A program made the translations under genes and the position numbers. A stretch of 64,000 nucleotides of DNA from Salmonirosea aquatica (GTDB taxonomy: Bacteria; Bacteroidota; Bacteroidia; Cytophagales; Spirosomataceae): NCBI RefSeq assembly GCF_009296315.1, contig NZ_WHLY01000002.1:4686501-4750500 (forward strand), given 5' to 3'. Positions 16,543-24,333 of the stretch are shown in pieces. A model generated the notes under the pieces. The model did not search any database. It had not been told where the DNA came from and saw only the letters and a list, made by a program, of their open reading frames with translations. Numbering within the stretch: the first letter of the stretch is position 1; each line of letters begins with the position of its first letter.

Positions 16543-17010
16543 ATGCAAAAAGACATAACGCTAAAAGTCAATGGCCAGTCCCGAACGGTACGGGTAGATC
16601 CGGCGACGCCGCTCTTGTATGTACTGCGCAATCAACTGGAATACAATGGTCCGAAATACGGCTGCGGCATTGAGGTTTGTGGTTCGTGTATGGTACTTAT
16701 GGACGGGCAAGCCATGCCAAGTTGCCGGATTCCGGTTGAGGAAATGGTGGGACGAACTATTACGACACTGGAAGGCATCGCTCGTCCCAATGGCGACCTG
16801 CATCCGGTACAACGCGCCTTCGTACAGGAACAGGCCGCGCAGTGCGGGTACTGCCTCAACGGTATGGTAATCGCCGCGGTAGCCTTGCTGGAAACCAATA
16901 AAAAACCCGACGACGAGGCCATTCGGGCCGGCATGGATCGGAACCTGTGCCGATGTGGTACCCATACGCGCATCATGAAGGCCGTCCGGCGCGCCGCCGA
17001 CGAATCGTGA
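16543..17010 (+). CDS. Molybdenum hydroxylase small subunit, (2Fe-2S)2 protein
   Basis: This 155-residue electron-transfer subunit of the xanthine oxidase/isoquinoline 1-oxidoreductase family has an N-terminal plant-ferredoxin-like domain with C41, C46, C49 (CGIEVCGSC) and C61 binding the first 2Fe-2S cluster. The C-terminal helical domain has QCGYC and RNLCRCG supplying four cysteines for the second cluster. It passes electrons from the molybdenum cofactor in the partner encoded 78 bases downstream. There is no signal peptide, so it would be carried out by the Tat signal of the large subunit. Three GGTACC sites lie in the 211 bases upstream. Confidence 0.93.
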   Translation: MQKDITLKVNGQSRTVRVDPATPLLYVLRNQLEYNGPKYGCGIEVCGSCMVLMDGQAMPSCRIPVEEMVGRTITTLEGIARPNGDLHPVQRAFVQEQAAQCGYCLNGMVIAAVALLETNKKPDDEAIRAGMDRNLCRCGTHTRIMKAVRRAADES

Positions 17011-17088
17011 AAGGAGGCTGGATTTTAAATTCTGCAAAAGGGAATCAAGAAACAATGTGATCTACTTTAAGTAAGATACGTACCTGCC

Positions 17089-19308
17089 ATGAAAGAAACA
17101 GCCTATAACCCCCAGTTCTCACGCCGCAAATTCATCAGCAGCCTCGGCTGCCTGACCATCGGTTTTTCCCTGACCAAACCTATTTGGGCAGAAGCCGGAG
17201 ACCCAATGCTGGAAGAAACCTTGCCGGGAAGTCTTCGCCGTCAGCCGCGCGTCGATGCCTGGCTGGAAGTGCTGGCCGACGGACGGTTGCGCGTGCTGAC
17301 GGGCAAAATGGAACTGGGCCAGGGGATCCGCACGGCCATCGCGCAGGTAGCCGCTGAAGAACTGGATCTGGATCTGGATCAGGCGGAGGTACACCTGGCC
17401 GAAACGGAGCGTACCCCCAACGAAGGCTACACGGCCGGGAGCGGATCGATGGAAAACAGCGCGATGTCGGTGCGGTACGCGGCGGCCTACGCCCGCCAAC
17501 AACTGCTTGACCTGGCCGCGCAACGTTTGAAAACCACACCCGAACAATTGACCATGGCCAACGGGAAAATCGGCCTGAAAGGACAAAAGCAGACCCTCAC
17601 TTTTGCGCAACTGCTCAACGGTGCTCAACTGGAAGGCGAAGTCAAACTGCCCGTAAAACTCAAATCGCCCGCTACCTACCGCTACGTGGGCAAGGCCATA
17701 CCCCGCACCGACATCGCCAAAATGGTGCGCGCGGAGGCGATGTACGTGCAGGACATCCGGCTGCCGGGCATGGTGCATGCCCGGGTGATACGGCCGCCGT
17801 CGTACCAGGCTCGGCTACAATCTTTTGACGAAAAAGGGTTTGCCGAAAAGGTACCGGGGCTGATGAAAACCGTTGTCAATGGTACCTTCCTGGCGGTAGT
17901 AGCAGCCGATGAATACCAGGCAATTCGGGCGCGTGAGGTCGCCCGACAGTATGCCCGCTGGACCGATAGCCCGGCGGCACTTCCGGAAGGGGAAGATCTG
18001 GAAGCGCATATTAAGAAATTGCCCGTTCGCAGCCAGAAAGTAAAGGAACAGGGTACCCTGGATGGTTTTGATCAAACCGGGGGACAGGTAGTGAAAACCA
18101 GCTACTTCAAACCCTACCAGATGCACGGCTCCATCGGACCCTCGTGCGGCGTAGCTTTGTACCAAGAGGGTACCTTGCACGTGTGGTCGCACAGTCAGGG
18201 TATCTACCCCTTTCGGGACGCGCTGGCTAAAATGCTGGATATGGCTCCCGAAAAAGTACACGTGACAGGGGTACCCGGCTCGGGCTGTTACGGCCATAAC
18301 GGGGCCGACGATGCCGCCACGGATGCTGCATTGGTGGCCATGGCCTTGCCAGGTACCCCCGTGCGGCTGCAATGGATGCGGGAGGATGAACACGCCTGGG
18401 AACCTTACGGCAGCGCGATGTGCATGGAGGTCGAGGCCCGGCTGGATGCCAAGGGCAAAATTTCACACTGGCGTTACAACGTTTGGTCCGATTCGCACAG
18501 TAGCCGTCCCGGCGGCAATCCGGGCAATCTGTTGGCCGCCTGGCATTTGCCCAAGCCTTTTACCCAGCCAGCCATGGGCTATTTTGGGGGCGGCTTCCGT
18601 AACTCCGAGCCTTACTACGATATTCCCAATCAGCGGATTGACACCCACGCATTCGAAGGACCGCTGCGGGTGTCTTCCCTGCGGAGCCTGGGAGCCTATG
18701 CCAATATTTTCGCGCTGGAGTCCTTTATGGACGAATTGGCGGAAAAAGCCCAGAAAGACCCCATTGCCTTCCGGCTGGCGCATTCCACCGATGAGCGTGC
18801 CATCTCTGTGATACAGAAATTGCAGCAGATGATTCAGAAAGAGAAGGTAGGTAAGAATGAAGGCATCGGCGTAGCTTTCGCGCGCTACAAGAATGTGGCC
18901 AGTTATTGCGCCGTGGCCGCCAAGGTAACGGTCGATAAGAATTCGGGCGCGGTGAAGGTACTGCGTATGTGGGCGGCGCTCGATGCGGGAGAAGTCATCA
19001 ATTTGGATGGGATCATCAATCAAACCGAAGGCTGCCTGATCCAAGCCGCCAGCTGGACTTTGAAAGAGGAGGTAGGTTTTGATAAACAACACATCAGCAC
19101 CCGCGACTGGACTTCGTACCCTATTCTGCGATACAGCGACGTACCTACTGTGGAGGTGGCGGTCATCAGCCATCCCGAACTTGACCCGCTGGGAGCGGGC
19201 GAGGCGGCCCAGGTACCTACCGCAGCCGCGATCGGTAATGCCATTTATCGCGCCTGCGGCAAACGAATCCGGCGTTTGCCGGTCGATGCGAAGGAAGTAA
19301 TGGGTTAA
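17089..19308 (+). CDS. Molybdenum hydroxylase large subunit (molybdopterin-binding, IorB/XdhA-like)
   Basis: This 739-residue xanthine dehydrogenase family catalytic subunit has a Tat signal near residues 10-30 (SRRKFISSLGCLTIGFSLT) for folded export with cofactor. The molybdopterin-cytosine-dinucleotide regions include GKMELGQGIRTAIAQ near 68, VTGVPGSGCYGHNGADDAA near 400, and the GAGEAAQVPTAAAIGNAI loop near the C-terminus, which carries the catalytic glutamate. The architecture matches isoquinoline 1-oxidoreductase beta-type enzymes that hydroxylate N-heterocycles or oxidise aldehydes; the substrate is not readable. It pairs with the 2Fe-2S gene upstream. No cofactor maturation genes or c-type cytochrome are adjacent. 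It converges with the permease gene, with only 12 bases between stops. Confidence 0.92.
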   Translation: MKETAYNPQFSRRKFISSLGCLTIGFSLTKPIWAEAGDPMLEETLPGSLRRQPRVDAWLEVLADGRLRVLTGKMELGQGIRTAIAQVAAEELDLDLDQAEVHLAETERTPNEGYTAGSGSMENSAMSVRYAAAYARQQLLDLAAQRLKTTPEQLTMANGKIGLKGQKQTLTFAQLLNGAQLEGEVKLPVKLKSPATYRYVGKAIPRTDIAKMVRAEAMYVQDIRLPGMVHARVIRPPSYQARLQSFDEKGFAEKVPGLMKTVVNGTFLAVVAADEYQAIRAREVARQYARWTDSPAALPEGEDLEAHIKKLPVRSQKVKEQGTLDGFDQTGGQVVKTSYFKPYQMHGSIGPSCGVALYQEGTLHVWSHSQGIYPFRDALAKMLDMAPEKVHVTGVPGSGCYGHNGADDAATDAALVAMALPGTPVRLQWMREDEHAWEPYGSAMCMEVEARLDAKGKISHWRYNVWSDSHSSRPGGNPGNLLAAWHLPKPFTQPAMGYFGGGFRNSEPYYDIPNQRIDTHAFEGPLRVSSLRSLGAYANIFALESFMDELAEKAQKDPIAFRLAHSTDERAISVIQKLQQMIQKEKVGKNEGIGVAFARYKNVASYCAVAAKVTVDKNSGAVKVLRMWAALDAGEVINLDGIINQTEGCLIQAASWTLKEEVGFDKQHISTRDWTSYPILRYSDVPTVEVAVISHPELDPLGAGEAAQVPTAAAIGNAIYRACGKRIRRLPVDAKEVMG

Positions 19309-19320
19309 TGCTGAATAAAG

Positions 19321-21063
19321 TTAAATAATCAGCCGAACGCCCCCCAAGTCGGATACGCGGTGCGTGAAGCGGTCGCTGGGGGAGCTGATGAACATAAAAT
19401 TGATGGGAATCTCCCATTCTTTACTCAGTTTCTCAATGATTTGGGGGCCGAAGGTACCCCGCAGCTGAATGTACTCAATCTTGATATCGGGATAGGCCCG
19501 GTCCAGTACATCCAAATCCTGAAAAAATTCACTGGCTACCTCGTCTCCTTCTTTCAAAACGGTGACGATCTTTAGTTTTTTCGTGATTTCATTTTCCTGC
19601 ACATACATCATCACTTTGTTCAAGATGGAAATGTCGTCTCCCTTAGTGAAGTATACAAACTCCTGTTCGGTCAGTTTCCGGATATGCCGCGAAAGCTGCA
19701 ACCGACTGGCGGCAGCTATGTGTTTCAGGGTGGTGAAAAAACTGTTGACCAGTACCAGAAGGAGTTTTAAAATCTCGTTGCGGTTGAGCAACAGAATGAT
19801 AACCAGAATGGAAGGAACGAAATACTGTAAAAAGACAATCAAGTAGTCGGGGTGCATGATGATGTTGCCGTACAAAGCGATCACCACGGCCAGGATGGCA
19901 ATAGCCACCGAAAAGATCGTGGCACGCTCAGGGCGGGGTAGGCGGCTACGCTTGCTTTTCAGTAAGAAATTCCCAAAGCCAAAATATACCATCACCAGCA
20001 GAAAGGAAATGGTATATACGCCCGCCAGCGGGCCCAGCTCGCCGTTGGTAATGAACAGCACCGACAGGCAAAGCAGGTAGAAGAGAATCAAGATCCGTGG
20101 CGAACTACCTTTTTTGTTCTCTTTCAACAGAAATTGCGGCAGAATGCGATCGAGTGCCATCCGCTTGATCAATCCGTTTACTCCCACGTAGGAGGTGAGC
20201 AATGCTCCACTCAGTACCAGCACAGCATCCACTGAGATGAACGTAGCCAACCAGTCGCCGCCCGTGTTTTGTCCCAAATGGGATAGCAAAGCTTCCTGGT
20301 GATTGGAAACGTCGGCAAGCGGAAGTACCATGACGGCGGTGAGTGCCATGAGGGGGTTGATTACCGACACGGCGATCCACATGTTGCGCAGTGTTTTGGG
20401 AAATACCCCCTGCTTTTGCTCTTCCACGAAGTTGGCCGAACTCTCGAAACCACTGATCCCCAGCATGGCCGTACTGAATCCTAGAAATAAGGCAGTGGCA
20501 AAACCGCCATTGAGTGGGGCCTTAAAATTAAAGGATGCCACCTGTAGTCCGTTCTGCGAAATGTACCAGATGCCGCTTATAATTAAAGTAAGCATGGCTG
20601 TGATGTGCAGGACAAAAATGATGATAGCGACCACCGACGACTCACTAATGCCCGACATAACCAGCAGGAGAAATACGGTGATAAGAATCGCAGTGAAGAG
20701 AATGATATTGACCGACGGGATGATATCGTGCAGATAATGCATGGCTTCGCTGGCCGATATTACGGCCGTGGCCATATAGGACAAAATGGTGAGGCAGGCC
20801 GCCACGGAGGCATTGCTCTTGGTGGTGGTGTTGAGCAGTACATTGTATGCACCCCCGTTGAGTGGTAGAGCGCCGACTACTTCTCCGTAGATTTTGCGGA
20901 ACAAAAACAGCACCAACGCGACGATCAGTAGCGCGATCCAGGCATACTGCCCGGCGTACAAAATGGCCAGCGATGAAACGTATAGACAGGAGGAGGTAAT
21001 GTCGTTGCCACAGATAGCCGTAGCGGCTATCTCATTCAGTTTCTTGTGATGGGTAGATTCCAT
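19321..21063 (-). CDS. APC family amino acid permease with C-terminal soluble domain
   Basis: This 580-residue transporter starts with an APC-superfamily core of about twelve helices (residues about 20-450): IAATAICGNDITSSCLYVSS is the TM1 unwound region and GALPLNGGAYNVLLN lies in TM2. A cytoplasmic C-terminal domain follows (about 475-580), resembling a universal-stress-protein-like alpha/beta unit (VTVLKEGDEVASEFFQDL). It likely imports an amino acid or related cation-coupled solute. It begins the long stretch (19.46-30.65 kb) in which GGTACC is nearly absent. It is followed on the same strand, 198 bases upstream, by the LytTR regulator, but shared transcription is not evident. Confidence 0.88.
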   Translation of the reverse strand: MESTHHKKLNEIAATAICGNDITSSCLYVSSLAILYAGQYAWIALLIVALVLFLFRKIYGEVVGALPLNGGAYNVLLNTTTKSNASVAACLTILSYMATAVISASEAMHYLHDIIPSVNIILFTAILITVFLLLVMSGISESSVVAIIIFVLHITAMLTLIISGIWYISQNGLQVASFNFKAPLNGGFATALFLGFSTAMLGISGFESSANFVEEQKQGVFPKTLRNMWIAVSVINPLMALTAVMVLPLADVSNHQEALLSHLGQNTGGDWLATFISVDAVLVLSGALLTSYVGVNGLIKRMALDRILPQFLLKENKKGSSPRILILFYLLCLSVLFITNGELGPLAGVYTISFLLVMVYFGFGNFLLKSKRSRLPRPERATIFSVAIAILAVVIALYGNIIMHPDYLIVFLQYFVPSILVIILLLNRNEILKLLLVLVNSFFTTLKHIAAASRLQLSRHIRKLTEQEFVYFTKGDDISILNKVMMYVQENEITKKLKIVTVLKEGDEVASEFFQDLDVLDRAYPDIKIEYIQLRGTFGPQIIEKLSKEWEIPINFMFISSPSDRFTHRVSDLGGVRLII

Positions 21064-21261
21064 AAAAGAAAATCGCGTAGAGTCAATTCAAGGTGTATGG
21101 ACGATCGATTATGGCTGCTAATGTACATAATAACCCAAACGAAGCACCAAAATACTTCTCTTTCCCTGAAAATAAGGCGTTGTGCTACCAGATATTTTGC
21201 CTTCGATTTAAGGTTTATAGGATAAAAAGGGTAGTTGCTTCGAAACCTAGATATAAGCTAT

Positions 21262-21999
21262 TCATTTGGTCCGCACCACCCGGATTCTCTTTAATAATTC
21301 CTTCCTGTTAGCTTCTGAAATATCGACGGCGAGCCGTTCTTCTCCTAACTGGATAGTGGTACGTTCGATCCTTTTGAGATGATCCAAGTTAATGAACAAA
21401 GAACGGGAAAGTCGAAAAAAGTTGAGAGTAGGGAAATGCTGCGCCAAATTGCCCAGTGTCATTCCAATCATGCGGGGTTTCTTGTAGCCCAGCATATGTA
21501 CGTTGACACAGGACCCTTTAGCTTCCAAAAACAGGATATTTTTCGCCGAAACCTGCTCATGACCATTATCAAAGGGTAGAAAAAGTGAATCAGAAGGGGA
21601 ATATTGACTTGGCGAAGTCAGCCTTGTAAAATTAGAATGAGCCAATTTGATCTGAATCAAAAGTTCTTCAGGCCGATAAGGCTTTAACAAGTAAGCCGAG
21701 GGTTGTGTGGCACTTGCTTTCTCCATGGTAATGTCATCGTCATGAGAGGTCAGATAAATGAAAGGCATCCAATGTTGTGTAAGCAAAATCTGCATGATTT
21801 CAATACCTGATTTGTCCCTTTTGTCTAGTGTAATATCAACAATAGCCAGATCGGGCGGATCATCCCGTACCAGCCGTTGAGCTTCTTTGGCATCTCTTGC
21901 AATACCCGTAACCGAGTGCCCAGCACTTTCCAGAGTTACTCTGATATCGAGAGCCACTAATAGTTCGTTTTCGATGATGAGTATTTTGAGAACGTTCAT
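21262..21999 (-). CDS. LytTR family response regulator
   Basis: This 245-residue response regulator has an N-terminal receiver domain with the phosphoacceptor Asp55 in LAIVDITLDK, acidic residues near position 10, the conserved Thr/Ser in FIYLTSH and Lys in YLLKPYRPEELL. A C-terminal LytTR DNA-binding domain (about 140-240) follows: KNILFLEAKGSCVNVHMLG, then FRLSRSLFINLDHLKRIE. It is phosphorylated by the kinase encoded immediately upstream: the genes overlap by four bases (ATGA), so synthesis is coupled. Targets are unknown; LytTR proteins often control nearby membrane or secreted-protein genes. Confidence 0.92.
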   Translation of the reverse strand: MNVLKILIIENELLVALDIRVTLESAGHSVTGIARDAKEAQRLVRDDPPDLAIVDITLDKRDKSGIEIMQILLTQHWMPFIYLTSHDDDITMEKASATQPSAYLLKPYRPEELLIQIKLAHSNFTRLTSPSQYSPSDSLFLPFDNGHEQVSAKNILFLEAKGSCVNVHMLGYKKPRMIGMTLGNLAQHFPTLNFFRLSRSLFINLDHLKRIERTTIQLGEERLAVDISEANRKELLKRIRVVRTK

Positions 22000-23717
22000 G
22001 ACACTGACTGGCTGATAAAATGCATGTTGAATAAGGTGCCTTTGGATGAATCAAACGAATAGCTGCCCCGGACCTGTTCCACCAGTATCCGGATTAGCTG
22101 CATACCGAATGAATCCTTCTTGGACTTACGAATAGGCGTATCAATAGGATAATAGTCGGGCAGACCGGGGCCATTATCCATTATCTTCAAGCCAATTTTT
22201 TCGCTAATACGTCGGCATACTATGGTCAGAACTGGATCAGGATTATCAGGAAAAGCGTATTTGCAGGCATTAGTAATCAGTTCGTTCAGGATCAATCCTA
22301 TTGGTACGGCCTGGTCGGTGCCCAATACTATCGGGTCAATTGTAAACCGGACTTCAATCTGAGAAAAACCGAAGGCGTTAAGAATACCCGTTGTGAGTTC
22401 AGGTATGAATAGGGGTAGGTCGATAGCATCTGACTGAGTATCTTCATCGAGCTTGCGCTGGATCAGAGCCATGGATTGAACGCGTAGCCGATTCTCTTCC
22501 ATAGTACGCTTAGAGCCGGGGTCAGTTACGAGCCGGGCCTGCATATTGAACAGGCTCGAAAGAACCTGAAGGTTGTTTTGAGCCCGATGCTTCTGCTCCT
22601 GTACCAAGTACTGGTTCTGCTGACTAATCCTTTGATTTTTACGGAAAAGTCGAAAAAACAGAATACTCGATACACCGGTAATCAGAAATAGGAGCAAGCT
22701 GCTGATGGCTATGATTCGTTGAAAACGCAGACTTTGAGTTGTAAGGCTTAATTCCATGGCCTGCTCCTTTAATTTATTTTCTTTTTTCTCGGTATCGTAC
22801 TCGATCTGAAGCCGGGCCAGGACTCCGTCGCGTTCGGAAGCGAACTGTACAGTTTCCTTCTCGTACAAATCCCCAAACCGCTCGTAGGCAAGCCGCCATT
22901 GGTTGGTTTTTTCGTAGTAGGCGATCATGGCCCGGTCCAGTGTAGCGGCTAGCACGTGGTCGTTGAGGTGGTTGTCCTTATAAAGTTTTGCAGCTTCCTT
23001 TATTTTGGCCAGCGCTTTCTCGTTCCGGCCCGCGTTAAGGTGGGCGCGGCCCAACAGGAGAGTAGTGTTGAGCTGATCTCTAAGATTAGGCTTCAAGTTG
23101 AGCCATCGCAATGACTCTTCTAAGTAAGGCACAGCCCGCGGGTCGTTGCGGAACAGAAATAACTCCCCAATCTGCATATAAGTGACAGCTAAGCCCAACG
23201 AATCTCTGAGCTGACGGGTAAATGATTCGGCTTTTCTGAGATAAATTAAGGCACTGTCAGGCAGACCATTCTTGAAACGATTGGGATGTAAGCGCTCATA
23301 TACCCTAGCCAGTGTGGCGTTGGCCAGTACCTGTCCTTTTAAGGAATGAATCCGTTCGAAGATTGTCTTGGCCCGGTAGGCGTAAAGGATTTCGTCCTGG
23401 GAGTGCGCTATTTGTTGGGAATTTTCGGAAAGTCTTATGTATAGCCGACCCAACTCGTAAGAATCGCCACGGGGTTCGAGCAGACGCAGCGATTTGAGGA
23501 AGGAAGTCTTGGAAGCTGCGTGGTCGCCGGCGAAGGCGTACATTTTACCGTAGAGATAGTATGCTTCGGCCAGCAGCAGGGTGTCGCCTTTGGCGCGGGC
23601 TTCCTTTTCCACTTCCTCAGCGTACTGCCTCTTTTCAGCAATCAGTGGAAAAACAGACTGCGCTACGCCTGGCAGCGCTAGCCCGAACAGGAGCAGGAAA
23701 ACAGACCGACTGAGCAT
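21996..23717 (-). CDS. TPR-containing sensor histidine kinase (HisKA_2 type)
   Basis: This 573-residue kinase has a signal peptide (1-20, ending GVAQ), a periplasmic TPR-like helical sensor (about 40-300), a short coiled segment, one transmembrane helix (about 335-356), then the kinase core. The phosphoacceptor is His377 in EQKHRAQNNLQVLSSL, the HisKA_2 pattern. ATP-binding motifs are the N-box NELITNACKYAF (N478), G1 DNGPGLP and G2 FGMQLIRIL. This topology (TPR sensor plus HisKA_2) is common in Bacteroidota and is paired here with a LytTR regulator by a four-base overlap. The ligand is unknown. It is divergent from the LytTR gene at 23918 across 200 bases. Confidence 0.92.
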   Translation of the reverse strand: MLSRSVFLLLFGLALPGVAQSVFPLIAEKRQYAEEVEKEARAKGDTLLLAEAYYLYGKMYAFAGDHAASKTSFLKSLRLLEPRGDSYELGRLYIRLSENSQQIAHSQDEILYAYRAKTIFERIHSLKGQVLANATLARVYERLHPNRFKNGLPDSALIYLRKAESFTRQLRDSLGLAVTYMQIGELFLFRNDPRAVPYLEESLRWLNLKPNLRDQLNTTLLLGRAHLNAGRNEKALAKIKEAAKLYKDNHLNDHVLAATLDRAMIAYYEKTNQWRLAYERFGDLYEKETVQFASERDGVLARLQIEYDTEKKENKLKEQAMELSLTTQSLRFQRIIAISSLLLFLITGVSSILFFRLFRKNQRISQQNQYLVQEQKHRAQNNLQVLSSLFNMQARLVTDPGSKRTMEENRLRVQSMALIQRKLDEDTQSDAIDLPLFIPELTTGILNAFGFSQIEVRFTIDPIVLGTDQAVPIGLILNELITNACKYAFPDNPDPVLTIVCRRISEKIGLKIMDNGPGLPDYYPIDTPIRKSKKDSFGMQLIRILVEQVRGSYSFDSSKGTLFNMHFISQSVS

Positions 23718-23917
23718 GAACCGGGCGGTAAGTGGGTGGTCTACAAATATAACTGAATAGTCGGCTTACGGTCAATACGCTTCGTTAGAAAATTCCCGGT
23801 GCTCATTAGCCAAAAGGCTATGCTCGTGAGAAGGGGGTTGACGGTCGGGCCAAAGTTAAGGTATTTAGTATTTGAAAAACTGCATTGCCGTACTACTACA
23901 CCAACCACACAGCCCTT

Positions 23918-24313
23918 ATGGAAAAAAACTTTACCCCTCCTCTTCTTGTACTCTCGCTCTCTACCCCAACCACCAGTGTGCCCATTGGTGCGTATGAGTA
24001 CGCGCGTCCTGCTGATATACTCTATTGTCAGGGCGACCGTAACTACTCCCACGTTCACCTGACCAACGGTCGCCGTGTCATCGTCTCACTCACGTTATCG
24101 ATATTGGAGGCACGGCTGGCCCACGGCAAATTTCTCCGTGCCAACCGGAGTAATTTGCTCAATATGCACCATATCAAAAGCTATGACGGCCTGCGTATCA
24201 CCCTTATCAACGGCATCACCGTGGAAGTGGCCCGGCGGCGGCGGCGGGAAGTGCGGGTGTCTCTCCGACTGTTTTCAGAGAAGTTTTATTTAAAGAAAAA
24301 GCGTTGCGCGTGA
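23918..24313 (+). CDS. Stand-alone LytTR DNA-binding domain protein
   Basis: This 131-residue protein consists almost only of a LytTR domain: YARPADILYCQGDRNYSHVH, RRVIVSLTLSILEARL and FLRANRSNLLNMHHIKSYDG match the three conserved blocks of the beta-strand DNA-binding fold. It has no receiver, membrane or kinase segment, so it would not be controlled by phosphorylation. The C-terminus is very basic (ARRRRREVRV, KKKRCA). The start is set at ATG 23918; a longer frame to 23885 adds a weak extension. It overlaps the beginning of the reading frame of the first propeller gene and precedes that gene's ATG by 20 bases. It is the best candidate regulator of the tandem secreted-protein genes. Confidence 0.85.
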   Translation: MEKNFTPPLLVLSLSTPTTSVPIGAYEYARPADILYCQGDRNYSHVHLTNGRRVIVSLTLSILEARLAHGKFLRANRSNLLNMHHIKSYDGLRITLINGITVEVARRRRREVRVSLRLFSEKFYLKKKRCA

Positions 24314-24333
24314 ACCTCTCATTACTTACACCT

